DNA from: Tsukamurella sp. 1534
GTDB lineage: Bacteria; Actinomycetota; Actinomycetes; Mycobacteriales; Mycobacteriaceae
Direction: 5' to 3'
DNA length: 64,000 nt
NCBI RefSeq assembly: GCF_000312385.1
Contig: NZ_HE997626.1
Span: forward strand, 1,129,571-1,193,570
Part shown: positions 1 to 8,502 of the stretch, piece by piece
How positions within the stretch are numbered: the first letter of the stretch is position 1
Layout: the number at the start of each line of letters is the position of its first letter
Translations under genes and position numbers: made by a program
Notes under the pieces: generated by a model
What the model was told of the DNA's origin: nothing
Database searches by the model: none
What the model saw: the letters and a program-made list of their open reading frames with translations, nothing else

Positions 1-317
1 CAGCCGTTCCGGCCGGCCCGGCGCTGGCCCCCGTCTCGGCGCCCACGCCCGGCCCCAAGCCGGCCCCGGCACCGTCGGGCAACGGCGGCGGCGCCCCCGC
101 GAAGCCCGCCGCCCCCGCCACGCAGTCGGCGCCCGAGCAGACCACGCTGTTCACCAGCGCGCTCTCGTCCGCGCAGCGCGTGGCCCCGGTGGCGGCGGAG
201 ACTGCGCGGCAGCTGTCGCCCGCGATGATCGCGATCCTCGGCGGCATCGCGCTGCTGGGCAGCGGCACGTTCGTCGATTCGCTGCGCCGCGCGCACCTGC
301 GCCAGGCGCAGGCCTAG
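1..317 (+). CDS. Partial protein, Pro/Ala-rich linker plus C-terminal membrane helix
   Basis: Only the last 104 or so codons are present; the start lies before the window. The visible part opens with a low-complexity Pro/Ala/Gly linker, continues through a short Ser/Thr/Gln region, and ends with one hydrophobic segment (AILGGIALLGSG) followed by a short basic tail (SLRRAHLRQAQA). This layout suggests an exported or extracytoplasmic protein held by a C-terminal transmembrane helix, with the tail inside the cell. The function cannot be told from this piece. Its stop overlaps the stop of the convergent nuclease gene by two bases. Confidence 0.7.
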   Translation, partial: AVPAGPALAPVSAPTPGPKPAPAPSGNGGGAPAKPAAPATQSAPEQTTLFTSALSSAQRVAPVAAETARQLSPAMIAILGGIALLGSGTFVDSLRRAHLRQAQA

Positions 318-1861
318 TCGCCCACCACCGGCAGCGCGTTCACGCGCTCGCTGGACATGAATTCCCGTAGGGCCGCTGTGGCTTTCACGTCGTCCTCGTT
401 GTAGGCCAGGATCCGCTCGCGCTGCGCGGCGCGGTCCTCGTCGCCGAAGCCGGGGTCGATCCCGACGCCCACGCGGTACCACAGCATGGACGCCTCGCCG
501 CCGGCTTCCGCGTCCCGCCAATGGAATCCGGCCACGGGGGCCACCTTCTTCAGGCCGCGTCCCTCGAGCGAGAGGAACGCGTCGCCCACGGCGTCGAACA
601 TGTCCACCCACTCCGGCGACGCGATGAACTCCTCCACCGCGCGGCGGGTCGGGATGCCCGGCTCGCCCGCGAACCTGTCCGCCGACGCCAGCAGCCACTT
701 GTTCTCGGCGTTCTGCGAATAGCAGTACGCGGCGAAGGTCTTCCCCGCGGCGTGCGCCTCGGCGCGACGGTCCATGAGGAAGGCCCAGAACGCCGCGAAG
801 GAGCGCGCCTCGTCGCGGGTGGGCACGGGCTCCCAGGTGGCGAAGGGCCGGTAGCCCTCGTCGACGCCGTCGCGGCGCAGCCAGGTGCCCCAGAGGTACG
901 CGCCGTACTCCTGGTAGCTCTCCATGTCCACGTCCACCTCCACGTCGGCCCGCCGGACGCGGACCTCGGGCGTGCGGCGCACCAGCACCTGTCCGTCGCG
1001 CCAGGCGCGCGCCATGGCACGCAGGTCGGCGATCGGCACCGGCACGTCCTCGGGCTGCGGCCCGGCGTACTCCGCCAGCTGATCCACCGTGGTCACGCCC
1101 GCGGCGCGGAGCCCGGGCGCGGAGCGGCCGTCCGCCACCAGGCTCACGTCGCGCTGCGCGGCGAGCACGGACTCGCACTGCGGCCACCAGGGGCACCGCC
1201 GACATTCGGCGACCCGCACGGGCTCGGTCCCGGACGTCCCGGCGAGCACCGCCCGACGGTCCGCGAACCGCTCGTCGTACTGGGGCAGGAGCGGCCCGAT
1301 CTCGTGCACGACGATGCGCGCACCGTCGACCCCGACGCTCCCGCCGAGCAGCGACGACGAGGCGTGCCCCGCGTCCTGCAGCATCCGGGTGAGGTGCGCG
1401 AGGCGCATCTGGTCGCCCCGGTGCTGGCGCACGCGCACCGTCTCATCCGGCGCGGGCGCCCAGCGGTCCAGCGGCGACGTGGTCGCCCCCGCGCCGGGGT
1501 CGGACACCTTGTGATTGACGACGATGACGGGGACGTAGCCGTCCGCGACGCGGATCAGGAGTTCGCTGTGGCCGCGGCGGCCGTGCGCGGTGGGCAGGAC
1601 CCCGCCCCAGACGCGGTCGGCGCCGCGGGCCAGGGCGTCCAGCGTGCGGGTCACGGCGCCCTCGCCGGGCTCGATGACGGTGAGGCCCGCCATGCGGTCC
1701 CGGACCGAGGCCCGGAACACCGAGGCGGCCTCCACCCGCAGCGCCATGCCGGGGTCCGGGTCCGCGCCGGAGGCCGCGGTGTCGAGCGCCAGGCGATGGC
1801 GGCAGCCGGTGAGTGCCCGCGCGCTCACCGGGGGTGCCTGGATGCCCTGTTGTGTGTCCAC
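314..1861 (-). CDS. TM0106-family RecB-like nuclease
   Basis: 515 residues from a GTG start. The N-terminal half holds a RecB-type nuclease module (HSELLIRV near residue 98, then VVNHK near 115), and the C-terminal half an RNase H-like fold ending in YNEDDVKATAALREF. One cysteine at residue 20 and three at 220, 223 and 229 (CRRCPWWPQC) repeat the one-plus-three Fe-S cysteine layout known from Cas4 and AddB nucleases. In the RecB motif the usual VVDxK aspartate reads as asparagine here, so activity may be altered or use other residues. Members are usually annotated as putative recombinase/nuclease, probably acting on DNA ends; no biochemical role is established that I can name. It is convergent with the upstream partial gene and not in a DNA-repair cluster. 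Confidence 0.85.
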   Translation of the reverse strand: MDTQQGIQAPPVSARALTGCRHRLALDTAASGADPDPGMALRVEAASVFRASVRDRMAGLTVIEPGEGAVTRTLDALARGADRVWGGVLPTAHGRRGHSELLIRVADGYVPVIVVNHKVSDPGAGATTSPLDRWAPAPDETVRVRQHRGDQMRLAHLTRMLQDAGHASSSLLGGSVGVDGARIVVHEIGPLLPQYDERFADRRAVLAGTSGTEPVRVAECRRCPWWPQCESVLAAQRDVSLVADGRSAPGLRAAGVTTVDQLAEYAGPQPEDVPVPIADLRAMARAWRDGQVLVRRTPEVRVRRADVEVDVDMESYQEYGAYLWGTWLRRDGVDEGYRPFATWEPVPTRDEARSFAAFWAFLMDRRAEAHAAGKTFAAYCYSQNAENKWLLASADRFAGEPGIPTRRAVEEFIASPEWVDMFDAVGDAFLSLEGRGLKKVAPVAGFHWRDAEAGGEASMLWYRVGVGIDPGFGDEDRAAQRERILAYNEDDVKATAALREFMSSERVNALPVVGD

Positions 1862-1957
1862 TACCGAGCATTATCGCGGGCGGCACTGACAGTCCCGGCA
1901 GCCACGCTGTGCAATGCTGTACCGGACGGCAGTAGCTGACCTCAAGGACGTGCACAG

Positions 1958-2653
1958 ATGGGTTTGTTCGGCAAGAAGCAGAAGTCCTCCCGCGCAGAGC
2001 GTCGGGCACAGGCGAAGGCGCTCAAGTCGAAGGCGCGCCTCGAAGCCAAGTTGGCCGCGAAGAACGCGGACCGCGAAGCGAAGCGCGTGGTGAAGACCGC
2101 GTCGAAGAGCGAGCGCAAGGCCATGAAGTCCGAGCTGCAGCGCGCCAAGATCGTGGCGCAGATGCAGGGCAAGTCGGATAAGGCCAACCTGAAGATCGCC
2201 GAGACCAACGCCCGCCAGGCCGTGGACGGCAAGCTGCTGTCGGAGGCCCGCCTCAAGCGCTACGTGTCCACCGCGCGCCTGCTCGCGCCGGTCGTGGTGC
2301 CGCTGGTGTACCGGGCGGCGCAGGCCGGCCGCAACCAGCTCGACACGGCCCGCGCGTCCCGCCTGGGCGTGCCGGTGGACGAGGTCGCGAACTTCGCGGG
2401 CTACGGCGGCGGGCTCTCGGCCCGGGTCGCGGCGTCGCGCCGTTCGCTGGACCAACTGGCGACGACGCACCCGGACGCGGAGACCAAGTCCTTCACCGCG
2501 GCGGTCGCGCAGCGTCTCGACGACCTGTCCGCGGCGATCACCGCGTCGGAGTCCATGCCCCCGGCGCGCCGCCGCCCGGCGCACCAGGCCATCGCGCGCG
2601 AGCTGGACGGCATCGACGCCGACCTGCTCAACCGGCTGGGCGTCAGCTCCTAG
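1958..2653 (+). CDS. DUF6474 family protein
   Basis: 231 residues starting MGLFGKKQ. The first 90 residues are very rich in Lys, Arg, Ala and Glu and should form a long charged helix or coiled coil. A moderately hydrophobic segment follows (RLLAPVVVPLVYRAAQ, about residues 104-120), then a mostly helical C-terminal domain. The layout matches the DUF6474 family of Mycobacteriales, whose function is unknown. The basic N-terminus suggests contact with nucleic acid or membrane phospholipid, which is inference. It stands alone between the divergent nuclease gene and the SGNH hydrolase. Confidence 0.8.
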   Translation: MGLFGKKQKSSRAERRAQAKALKSKARLEAKLAAKNADREAKRVVKTASKSERKAMKSELQRAKIVAQMQGKSDKANLKIAETNARQAVDGKLLSEARLKRYVSTARLLAPVVVPLVYRAAQAGRNQLDTARASRLGVPVDEVANFAGYGGGLSARVAASRRSLDQLATTHPDAETKSFTAAVAQRLDDLSAAITASESMPPARRRPAHQAIARELDGIDADLLNRLGVSS

Positions 2654-2721
2654 CAGCACTCCTCCCGGTCGCCCCGGCCGCCGTCCTGCGGGACGGCCGC
2701 CGGGGCGTTACCGTTCGTCGG

Positions 2722-3654
2722 GTGCTGAACAGGACCCGTCCCCCGCTCCTCCTCCGCTGCGGCGCGGCGGTGTCCGCCGCCGCCCTGGCGCTGGGCGTCG
2801 CCTCCCCTGCGCACGCGCGGCCCGCCGCCCCGGCGTACGTGGCGCTGGGCGACTCCTACTCCTCGCTGCCCGCGGACGCGACCGCCGGCCCGTCGCAGGA
2901 GGAGCGCTCCTGCGGCCGGTCGACGCGCAACTACCCGAAGCTCGTGGCCGATGCCCTGGGCCTGCCGCGAACCTCCCTGCGGGACAACACCTGCGGCGGC
3001 GCCGACAGCGGCGACGCGTTCGCGGTGCAGCGCGCGGGCTCCGCGAAGCTCGGACACTTCGACGCGCCGCCGCAGCTCTCGGGGATCGGCGCGGAGACGC
3101 GACTGGTCACGATCTCGCTGGGCGGCAACGACGGCGACCTGTACTCGAACATCCTGGAGGCCTGCGCGAAGCGGCCCGGGACGCGGGCGGCGCCGTGCAC
3201 GTCCGACGGCGCCTCCCGCCCCGCGCACCTGTCCGACGGCGCGGTCTCCGCTGTGCTGCAGCGGATCACCGCCGCGGACGCCCGGATCGTGCGCGCGGTG
3301 CGGGCCCGTGCCCCGCGGGCGCGGATCATGCTGGTGGGCTATCCCGTGCTGTTCGAACCCGGCCGGTCGTGCGGGGCGATCTCGGCCTACGCCCCGGCGA
3401 GCGTCGACTGGATGCGGAGCGTGCTCACCGAGCGGCTCAACCGTGCGGTGCACCGGGCCGCGCAGCGGGCGGGCGCCGAGTTCGTGGACATGGAGCCGGC
3501 GTCGCGCGGCCACGAGGTGTGCGGCGCGCGGCCGTGGATCAACGGCCTGACCGAGACGCCGCGGGCCGCGGCGATGCACCCGTTCCCCGAGGAGGGCGTC
3601 GCCGTGGCGGCCGAGATCACCCGCGCCGTCCGGACTTCCGGCTCCCGCCCCTGA
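2722..3654 (+). CDS. Secreted SGNH/GDSL-family hydrolase
   Basis: 310 residues from a GTG start. An N-terminal signal peptide (basic LNRTRPPLLLRC, then an Ala/Leu core ending ASPAHA) directs export. Mature sequence carries SGNH block I (YVALGDSYSS, nucleophile Ser), block III (GGNDGD, oxyanion Asn) and a block V-like HPFPEEG near the C-terminus supplying the His. Several cysteines are placed to form disulfides, as in the secreted Streptomyces SGNH lipases. It probably hydrolyses an ester of a lipid or cell-envelope component outside the membrane; the substrate cannot be read from sequence. It runs 38 bases into the convergent downstream gene. Confidence 0.85.
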   Translation: MLNRTRPPLLLRCGAAVSAAALALGVASPAHARPAAPAYVALGDSYSSLPADATAGPSQEERSCGRSTRNYPKLVADALGLPRTSLRDNTCGGADSGDAFAVQRAGSAKLGHFDAPPQLSGIGAETRLVTISLGGNDGDLYSNILEACAKRPGTRAAPCTSDGASRPAHLSDGAVSAVLQRITAADARIVRAVRARAPRARIMLVGYPVLFEPGRSCGAISAYAPASVDWMRSVLTERLNRAVHRAAQRAGAEFVDMEPASRGHEVCGARPWINGLTETPRAAAMHPFPEEGVAVAAEITRAVRTSGSRP

Positions 3655-4153
3655 CCTCGCCCGGCCAGGCCAGGGTGAGCTCGCCACCGTCGGGCAGGTC
3701 CTTCCACGCCGCGGCGAACGCGTCGTAGCGGGCGTACAGGCGCCGCACCAGTTCCGGCGTCAGGTCCGCGTCGTCGACGGTGCCCGGCCACGCCCGGTCG
3801 GGCGCGCGCAGGCCGCGCTCCACCTCCCACAGCGCCACGGTGAGCGACGCGAGGTACTCGGAGCGCCGCATGTCCTCGGACTGCTCCGCGGTGGGCCGCT
3901 TGGTGTTCCGGGACGCCTTCTTCCGCGCGACGGGATCGGCCGGCCAGAACAGCCCGTCGAGGCCGTCGGCGGCCGCGAGGCGCCCGAACACGCCGCCGCG
4001 CAGCCCGTCCTCGATCTCGCCGATCATGTGCGCGGCGTCGTGCGGCACCGTCGGGCTCGCGCCCGGCCCGCCCCGCGGCGCGAGCTCGGGTCCCTTCTCG
4101 CGGCGCACCAGCACCTCGTAGCCGGTCCCGCGCTTGACGAACGTGACGTCCAT
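3617..4153 (-). CDS. Conserved hypothetical cytoplasmic protein with PHDxxH motif
   Basis: 178 residues; the ATG is preceded by a strong AGGAGGG ribosome site. I recognise no named family. A PHDAAHMIGEIEDG motif at about residues 37-50 looks like a possible metal or active-site motif (His-Asp, His, Glu), and the C-terminal half is helical and charged with Trp-rich positions (ALWEVERGLRAPDRAWPG). No signal peptide or membrane segment is visible. Similar short actinobacterial proteins with a VPHD motif are known to me only as hypothetical. Its 3' end overlaps the convergent SGNH hydrolase gene. It lies 116 bases downstream of gabD2 on the same strand and could be co-transcribed with it. Confidence 0.7.
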   Translation of the reverse strand: MDVTFVKRGTGYEVLVRREKGPELAPRGGPGASPTVPHDAAHMIGEIEDGLRGGVFGRLAAADGLDGLFWPADPVARKKASRNTKRPTAEQSEDMRRSEYLASLTVALWEVERGLRAPDRAWPGTVDDADLTPELVRRLYARYDAFAAAWKDLPDGGELTLAWPGEVRGGSRKSGRRG

Positions 4154-4269
4154 ACACCCTCCTACCCCGATTGAACACCGTCCCGCGGATGGCGACCAGC
4201 GGTTTTTCGCGCCGTCACGGTGGTCGATCGACCCGGGCGGGGTGGTTGAGGGGTACGGGTGGGGCGGGC

Positions 4270-5820
4270 CTAGCGGCCGATGAACTTGAGCGCCCGCACG
4301 ACGGGCGGCACCACGTTGAGGAACACGGTGCGCGGGACGCCCTTGATGCCGCCGATGCCGATGATCCGCTGCTGCGCGATGGTCTTCGACTCGCAGTACT
4401 TGAGCAGGCCCTCGGCGCCGTGCCGGCGGCCGACGCCGGAGATGCCCATGCCGCCCATCGGCGCGGCCGTGGAGCCCCACGCGGCGGCGTAGCCCTCGTT
4501 GATGTTCACGGTGCCGGCGTTGATCCGGTCCGCGATCTCCTGCGCCTGCTTGGTGGAGCCGGCGAAAACGCTGGCGTTGAGGCCGTATTCGGTGTCGTTG
4601 GCGCGCTCGATCGCCTCGTCGACCGAGTCCACCGGGTAGATGGAGACGACGGGGCCGAAGGTCTCCGAGCGGAAGCACACGGCGCCCTCGGGGACGTCCT
4701 TGAGGACGGTCGGCTCGTAGAAGAACGGGCCCAGGTCGGGGCGGGCCCTGCCGCCGGCGAGCACCGTCGCGCCCTTGGCGACGGCGTCGTCCACGTGCGA
4801 GACCACGGTGTCGATCTGCGACTTCGACGCGAGGGAGCCCATCTCGTTGGCGAAGTCGTAGCCGGCGCCCAGGGCGAGGTTCGCGGTGCGCTCGGCGAAG
4901 GCCCGGGCGAACTCGTCGGCGATCTCCCGCTCCACGTAGATCCGCTCGATCGAGATGCACAGCTGGCCCGAGTTGGAGAACGCGGCGCGCGCGGCACCGT
5001 CGGCCGTGTTCGCGATGTCGGCGTCCTTGGTGACCACCATGGGGTTCTTGCCGCCCAGCTCGGCGGAGAAGCCGATGAGCCGCTTGCCGCACTGCTCGGC
5101 GAGGGTGGCACCGGTCGCGGAGGAGCCGGTGAACATGAGGTAGTCGGCGCGCTCGACGATCGCCGTACCCACCACGCCGCCGGGGCCCGGGACCACGGCG
5201 AACAGGTCGCGCGGGAGGCCGGCGCGGTAGAGCAGCTCGACGGCGGCGAGGGCGCAGTACGGGGTCTGCGAATCCGGCTTGAGCACCACCGCGTTGCCGG
5301 CGGCGAGCGCGGCCACGCCGTCGGAGACGGCCAGGGTCAGCGGGTAGTTCCACGGCGCGATCACGCCGACCACGCCCTTGGGCTGGTAGCGCACGCGGGT
5401 GTTGGTGAACACCGGGAGCATGCCGGCGGTGTTCTTCTGCGCCAGCAGCTTCGGCGCGTTCTTGCCGTACCAGCGGGCGGTCATGGCGACGTCCAGGGTC
5501 TCCTCCTGGGCGTACTGGCGGGCCTTGCCGGTCTCGAGCTGCGCCATGTCCATCAGCTCGGTGCGGTGCTCGTTGACCAGGTCGGCGAAGCGCAGCAGCA
5601 CCTTGGCGCGGTCCTTGGGGCTGCGGGCGGCCCACTGGCGCTGAGCCAGGCGGGCGCGGGTGAAGGCGAGCTCGACGTCCTCGGCGGTGCCGACGGGGAT
5701 CGTGGTCACCTTCTCGCCGCTGAACGCCTCGAGTACATCGCGGGACTCCCGCTGGTCGGGGTGGTCGATCGCGGAGAGCGCGCGGAGACGGTCGAACGTG
5801 GCCTGGGTGGGTGCTGGCAT
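4270..5820 (-). CDS. gabD2: Succinate-semialdehyde dehydrogenase, GabD2 type
   Basis: 516 residues, full length for the aldehyde dehydrogenase superfamily. Visible landmarks are IAPWNYP near 154 (oxyanion Asn), FTGSSATG in the Rossmann region near 230, catalytic Glu254 in SAELGGKNP and nucleophile Cys288 in NSGQLCIS. The sequence around the cysteine and the C-terminal tail (YCESKTIAQQR...GVPRTVFL) match the mycobacterial GabD2 type (Rv1731-like), which oxidises succinic semialdehyde to succinate with NAD(P)+. This feeds the GABA shunt or the 2-oxoglutarate bypass. A second enzyme, GabD1, is encoded beside gabT near 59 kb, so this copy may serve a different flux. Confidence 0.88.
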   Translation of the reverse strand: MPAPTQATFDRLRALSAIDHPDQRESRDVLEAFSGEKVTTIPVGTAEDVELAFTRARLAQRQWAARSPKDRAKVLLRFADLVNEHRTELMDMAQLETGKARQYAQEETLDVAMTARWYGKNAPKLLAQKNTAGMLPVFTNTRVRYQPKGVVGVIAPWNYPLTLAVSDGVAALAAGNAVVLKPDSQTPYCALAAVELLYRAGLPRDLFAVVPGPGGVVGTAIVERADYLMFTGSSATGATLAEQCGKRLIGFSAELGGKNPMVVTKDADIANTADGAARAAFSNSGQLCISIERIYVEREIADEFARAFAERTANLALGAGYDFANEMGSLASKSQIDTVVSHVDDAVAKGATVLAGGRARPDLGPFFYEPTVLKDVPEGAVCFRSETFGPVVSIYPVDSVDEAIERANDTEYGLNASVFAGSTKQAQEIADRINAGTVNINEGYAAAWGSTAAPMGGMGISGVGRRHGAEGLLKYCESKTIAQQRIIGIGGIKGVPRTVFLNVVPPVVRALKFIGR

Positions 5821-5966
5821 GGGGCCAGGCTACCCGCTTGTTGACGGTGCCTCAATAGCGCGCCCCGTCGCGAATCTTCGCTGCAGAGGCCCGTCGCGGC
5901 CATAGTGGTCGCGTCCCGCCCGAGACGCGCATTTTCGCCACGGATCGGGGTCGATAGGATCGCCTC

Positions 5967-6458
5967 ATGAGCGACGTGCAGTTCACCCCCACCGCGGACC
6001 TGGTCGACGAGATCGGCCCCGACGTGCGCAGCTGCGACACCCAGTTCCGCCAGTTCGGCGGCCGCCGCGCCTTCGCCGGCGAAGTCGTCACCGTCAAGTG
6101 CTTCCAGGACAACGCGCTGCTCAAGTCGGTGCTGGGCGAGCCCGGCGACGGCCGCGTGCTGGTGATCGACGGCTCCGATGAGAACGGCGAGCCGTCGCTG
6201 CACACCGCGCTGGTCGGCGACCTGATCGCCGAGCTGGGCCGCTCCAACGGCTGGGCCGGCATCGTGGCCTACGGCGCCATCCGCGACTCCGCGGTGGTCG
6301 GCACGCTGAACATCGGCGTCAAGGCCCTCGGCACCAACCCGCGCAAGTCCACCAAGACCGGCGCCGGCGAGAAGAACGTGCCCCTCACCTTCGGCGGCGT
6401 CACGTTCACGCCCGGCGATATTCTGCACAGCGACGACGACGGCATCGTCCTGGTGTAG
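5967..6458 (+). CDS. rraA: RraA-family protein (ribonuclease E activity regulator type)
   Basis: 163 residues, the usual RraA length. Characteristic features are an N-terminal TADLVDEIG, a [10 protein letters not shown] strand, a [25 protein letters not shown] core and a C-terminal [17 protein letters not shown]. In Escherichia coli RraA binds and inhibits RNase E; actinobacterial homologues carry the same annotation, but related proteins (HMG/CHA aldolases) share the fold, so the molecular role here is inferred. It is a single gene with its own upstream region and is convergent with the S4 gene, the stops being two bases apart. Confidence 0.85.
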   Translation: MSDVQFTPTADLVDEIGPDVRSCDTQFRQFGGRRAFAGEVVTVKCFQDNALLKSVLGEPGDGRVLVIDGSDENGEPSLHTALVGDLIAELGRSNGWAGIVAYGAIRDSAVVGTLNIGVKALGTNPRKSTKTGAGEKNVPLTFGGVTFTPGDILHSDDDGIVLV

Positions 6459-6460
6459 CG

Positions 6461-6694
6461 CTACCCCCGCGCGACGCGGGCGGACCGCCCGAACACCTCC
6501 ACCACGTCGCCCACGGCGAGCTGCCGCCCGCGGCGCTCGTCGACCTCGCCGTTCACGGTCACCTCACCGTCGGCGATCACCGACTTCGCCTCGGCCCCGG
6601 AGTCGATCAGCCCGGCCAGCTTGAGGAACTGCCCCAGCCGGATCACATCGTCGGAGATCTCCACGTCGATCGCGTCGCTCACGCCGCTCATCAT
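6461..6694 (-). CDS. Small S4-domain RNA-binding protein
   Basis: 77 residues that are essentially one S4 domain: IRLGQFLKLAGLIDSGAEAKSVIADGEVTVNG, followed by the RRGRQLAVGDVVEVFG strand pair. It resembles YaaA/RqcP-type small S4 proteins that bind structured RNA such as rRNA, tRNA or stalled 50S subunits. Two ATG codons in tandem could start it (MMSGV or MSGV). Its start codon overlaps the divergent alpha/beta hydrolase start within the palindrome CATG, so promoters of both genes must lie inside the opposite coding sequence unless the hydrolase starts later. Confidence 0.82.
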   Translation of the reverse strand: MMSGVSDAIDVEISDDVIRLGQFLKLAGLIDSGAEAKSVIADGEVTVNGEVDERRGRQLAVGDVVEVFGRSARVARG

Positions 6695-7553
6695 GCCCGA
6701 CTATCCTCGACCCGTGCTGCTCGAGCTCGCAGGTGTGCGCACCCACGTGGCGGTCGACCCGCCCACGGGCCCGGTCTCGGGCCCCCCGGTGGTGCTCTGC
6801 TCCGGCCTCGCCGGCAATTGGTTCGACTGGGACGCGTGCACCGCGCTGTTGTCCGCGTCGCGCACCGTCGTGCGCCCGGACCGGCCGGGGTACGGCCTCT
6901 CCGACCCGTGGCCCGACGGTGCCCTCCCCACCCTGGAGTCGGAGGTCACGCGCCTGCGGGAGCTGCTGGACGCTCTGGAGCTGCCCACCGCGGTGGTGTG
7001 CGGGCACTCGATGGCCGGCTTCTACGTGGAGGCGTTCGCGCGGCTGTATCCGGAGCGGACGGCCGGCATGCTCCTACTGGACGGCAGCGTCGAGGTGCGG
7101 CCGCCGTGGACGCTCCCCGCCCGGGTGCGCGACGGTCTGCTGTTGCGCACGGCCGATGCGGCGGCGGCCGCGCACATCAACCGGGCGGGGCCGCTCGCGC
7201 ACCGGCTGCTCGCGGGTTCGCCCGCGCCGGAGCGGTTCACGCCGATCCTCTCCTCCGAGGCCTACCTGCGGGCGGCGCTGCTGGAGAACGGGCAGTACCC
7301 GGTTCTCGCGCGGGGGCTGTCGGACCTGCGGGGGCGGAAGCCGCTGCGCGTGGGGCTCCCCGCGACGGTGGCGGCCGCCTACACCGGACGGCCCACGCCG
7401 TGGGCGGCGTCGTGGCTGCGGCGGCAGCGGGAACTGGCGGACCGGCTGGGAGCGCGGTTCGCGGTGATCAGCCCCAGCGGGCACCACGCGATGGTGGACC
7501 AGCCGGCGCAGACGGCCGCGCTGATCCTCGACGTCGACCGGGCGGGCGGCTAG
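6693..7553 (+). CDS. Alpha/beta hydrolase
   Basis: 286 residues from ATG; an in-frame GTG 21 bases later (VLLELAGVRTH) is an equally plausible start and would free the overlap with the divergent S4 gene. Alpha/beta-hydrolase signs are VVLCSGLAGNWFDW (oxyanion region), DRPGYGLSD, the nucleophile elbow CGHSMAGF with Ser106, and a C-terminal SPSGHHAMVDQP supplying the His. A mainly helical cap lies between. There is no signal peptide, so a cytoplasmic esterase or a C-C-bond hydrolase acting on a small molecule is likely. No partner gene hints at the substrate. Confidence 0.82.
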   Translation: MPDYPRPVLLELAGVRTHVAVDPPTGPVSGPPVVLCSGLAGNWFDWDACTALLSASRTVVRPDRPGYGLSDPWPDGALPTLESEVTRLRELLDALELPTAVVCGHSMAGFYVEAFARLYPERTAGMLLLDGSVEVRPPWTLPARVRDGLLLRTADAAAAAHINRAGPLAHRLLAGSPAPERFTPILSSEAYLRAALLENGQYPVLARGLSDLRGRKPLRVGLPATVAAAYTGRPTPWAASWLRRQRELADRLGARFAVISPSGHHAMVDQPAQTAALILDVDRAGG

Positions 7554-7690
7554 CCGGCCCGGAGTACGCGCAGGTCGGCGGGGGTCACGAGGCGTTCGCC
7601 GTCCTCGGTCAGCGTGCGCGCACGTCGGCGGTTCCGCAGCCGGTGGATTGCGAGGGAGCCCAGGACGGTGGGGCGGCGGTGCAGCTTCAC
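7550..7690 (-). CDS. Small hypothetical protein (46 residues)
   Basis: A GTG preceded by GGAGA at suitable spacing opens a 46-codon frame: VKLHRRPTVL...LTEDGERLVTPADLRVLRAG. Third codon positions are almost all G or C, as in neighbouring real genes, which favours coding. The product is very basic in its first 28 residues, with no membrane segment. I do not recognise a family. It is convergent with the alpha/beta hydrolase, their stop codons overlapping. Confidence 0.45.
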   Translation of the reverse strand: MKLHRRPTVLGSLAIHRLRNRRRARTLTEDGERLVTPADLRVLRAG

Positions 7691-7901
7691 GGCGATTCTC
7701 TCCGAGGATGCGATCTCGATGCGGAACGATTGGTTACAGATACTGTATTGCTTGGATCGCCCGGGGTCCAGTGCCGGCGGCCGCGCGTGTCCCGAGTCAC
7801 ACGCGGCCTCCGCGGCGCATCCCGCGACCGCACGACGAGGGGCCGCTACTGTATGCCTTGTCCCGCTCGACTTTGCTTTCTCACACTCCCTGAGGAGAAC
7901 C

Positions 7902-8429
7902 GTGTCCGACCTCGACGACCTCATCCAATCCATCCCGATCGCCGACATCGCGGCCCAGCTCGGCGTCGCGCCCGAGGTCGCGTCCGAGGCCGTGAACCAG
8001 ACCGTGCCCACGCTCCTGGCGGGCCTGCAGGCGCAGGACACCACGCAGGCTCCCACGGAGCTCGCGGCGGCCGCCGATGACGGCGATGGCGAGCAGATCG
8101 TCTCCAGCCTGTTCGGCGACAAGACCGACGACGTGGCGGCGGCCGCCGCGGCCCCGCTCTCCTCGAACGTCACGAACGACCTGGTGAAGCAGCTGCTGCC
8201 GATCCTCGCGCCGATCGTCATCGCGTTCGTCATGAAGAAGCTCACCGGCGGCCAGGGCGCCCCGCAGCAGGAGCAGGCTCCGCAGCAGCAGGCGCCCGAG
8301 CCGCAGGGCGGAGGGGACCTGCTGGGCGGCATCCTCGGCGGCATGCTGGGCGGTGGGAAGGCCGGCAGCGGCAACCCCACGGGCGACGTGCTCGGCAGCA
8401 TCCTGGGCGGACTCCTCAACCGGAAGTAG
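7902..8429 (+). CDS. DUF937 domain protein with Gln-rich linker
   Basis: 175 residues from a GTG with a good AGGAG site eight bases upstream; a TACTGT hexamer about 50 bases earlier may be its -10 box. The N-terminal 110 residues form a helical DUF937-like domain (LIQSIPIADIAAQLGVAPEVASEAVNQ, a weak helix-turn-helix-like repeat). A hydrophobic stretch (QLLPILAPIVIAFVM), a Gln/Pro linker and a glycine-rich tail with repeated LLGGILGGMLGG follow. DUF937 proteins have no settled function. The Gly-rich repeats resemble those used for self-association, which is inference. It is followed by a strong bidirectional hairpin. Confidence 0.78.
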   Translation: MSDLDDLIQSIPIADIAAQLGVAPEVASEAVNQTVPTLLAGLQAQDTTQAPTELAAAADDGDGEQIVSSLFGDKTDDVAAAAAAPLSSNVTNDLVKQLLPILAPIVIAFVMKKLTGGQGAPQQEQAPQQQAPEPQGGGDLLGGILGGMLGGGKAGSGNPTGDVLGSILGGLLNRK

Positions 8430-8441
8430 CCCCGAGATCAC

Positions 8442-8473
8442 CGAAGGCCGGCCCCGCGCGGGGCCGGCCTTCG
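8442..8473. terminator. Bidirectional terminator-like hairpin
   Basis: A perfect 15-bp inverted repeat (CGAAGGCCGGCCCCG and its complement) separated by only two bases sits between the ends of the convergent DUF937 and gltD genes. There is no clear T-run, which is common for actinobacterial intrinsic terminators. It probably stops transcription from both sides. Confidence 0.7.
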
Positions 8474-8502
8474 GCGTTCGTCATCGGTGTCCGACGGTGC
8501 GC

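Noticed and set aside
4154-5635. Upstream extension of the 178-residue hypothetical protein through gabD2
   Set aside because: The extension is out of frame with gabD2 and low complexity. A strong AGGAGGG site marks the internal ATG.
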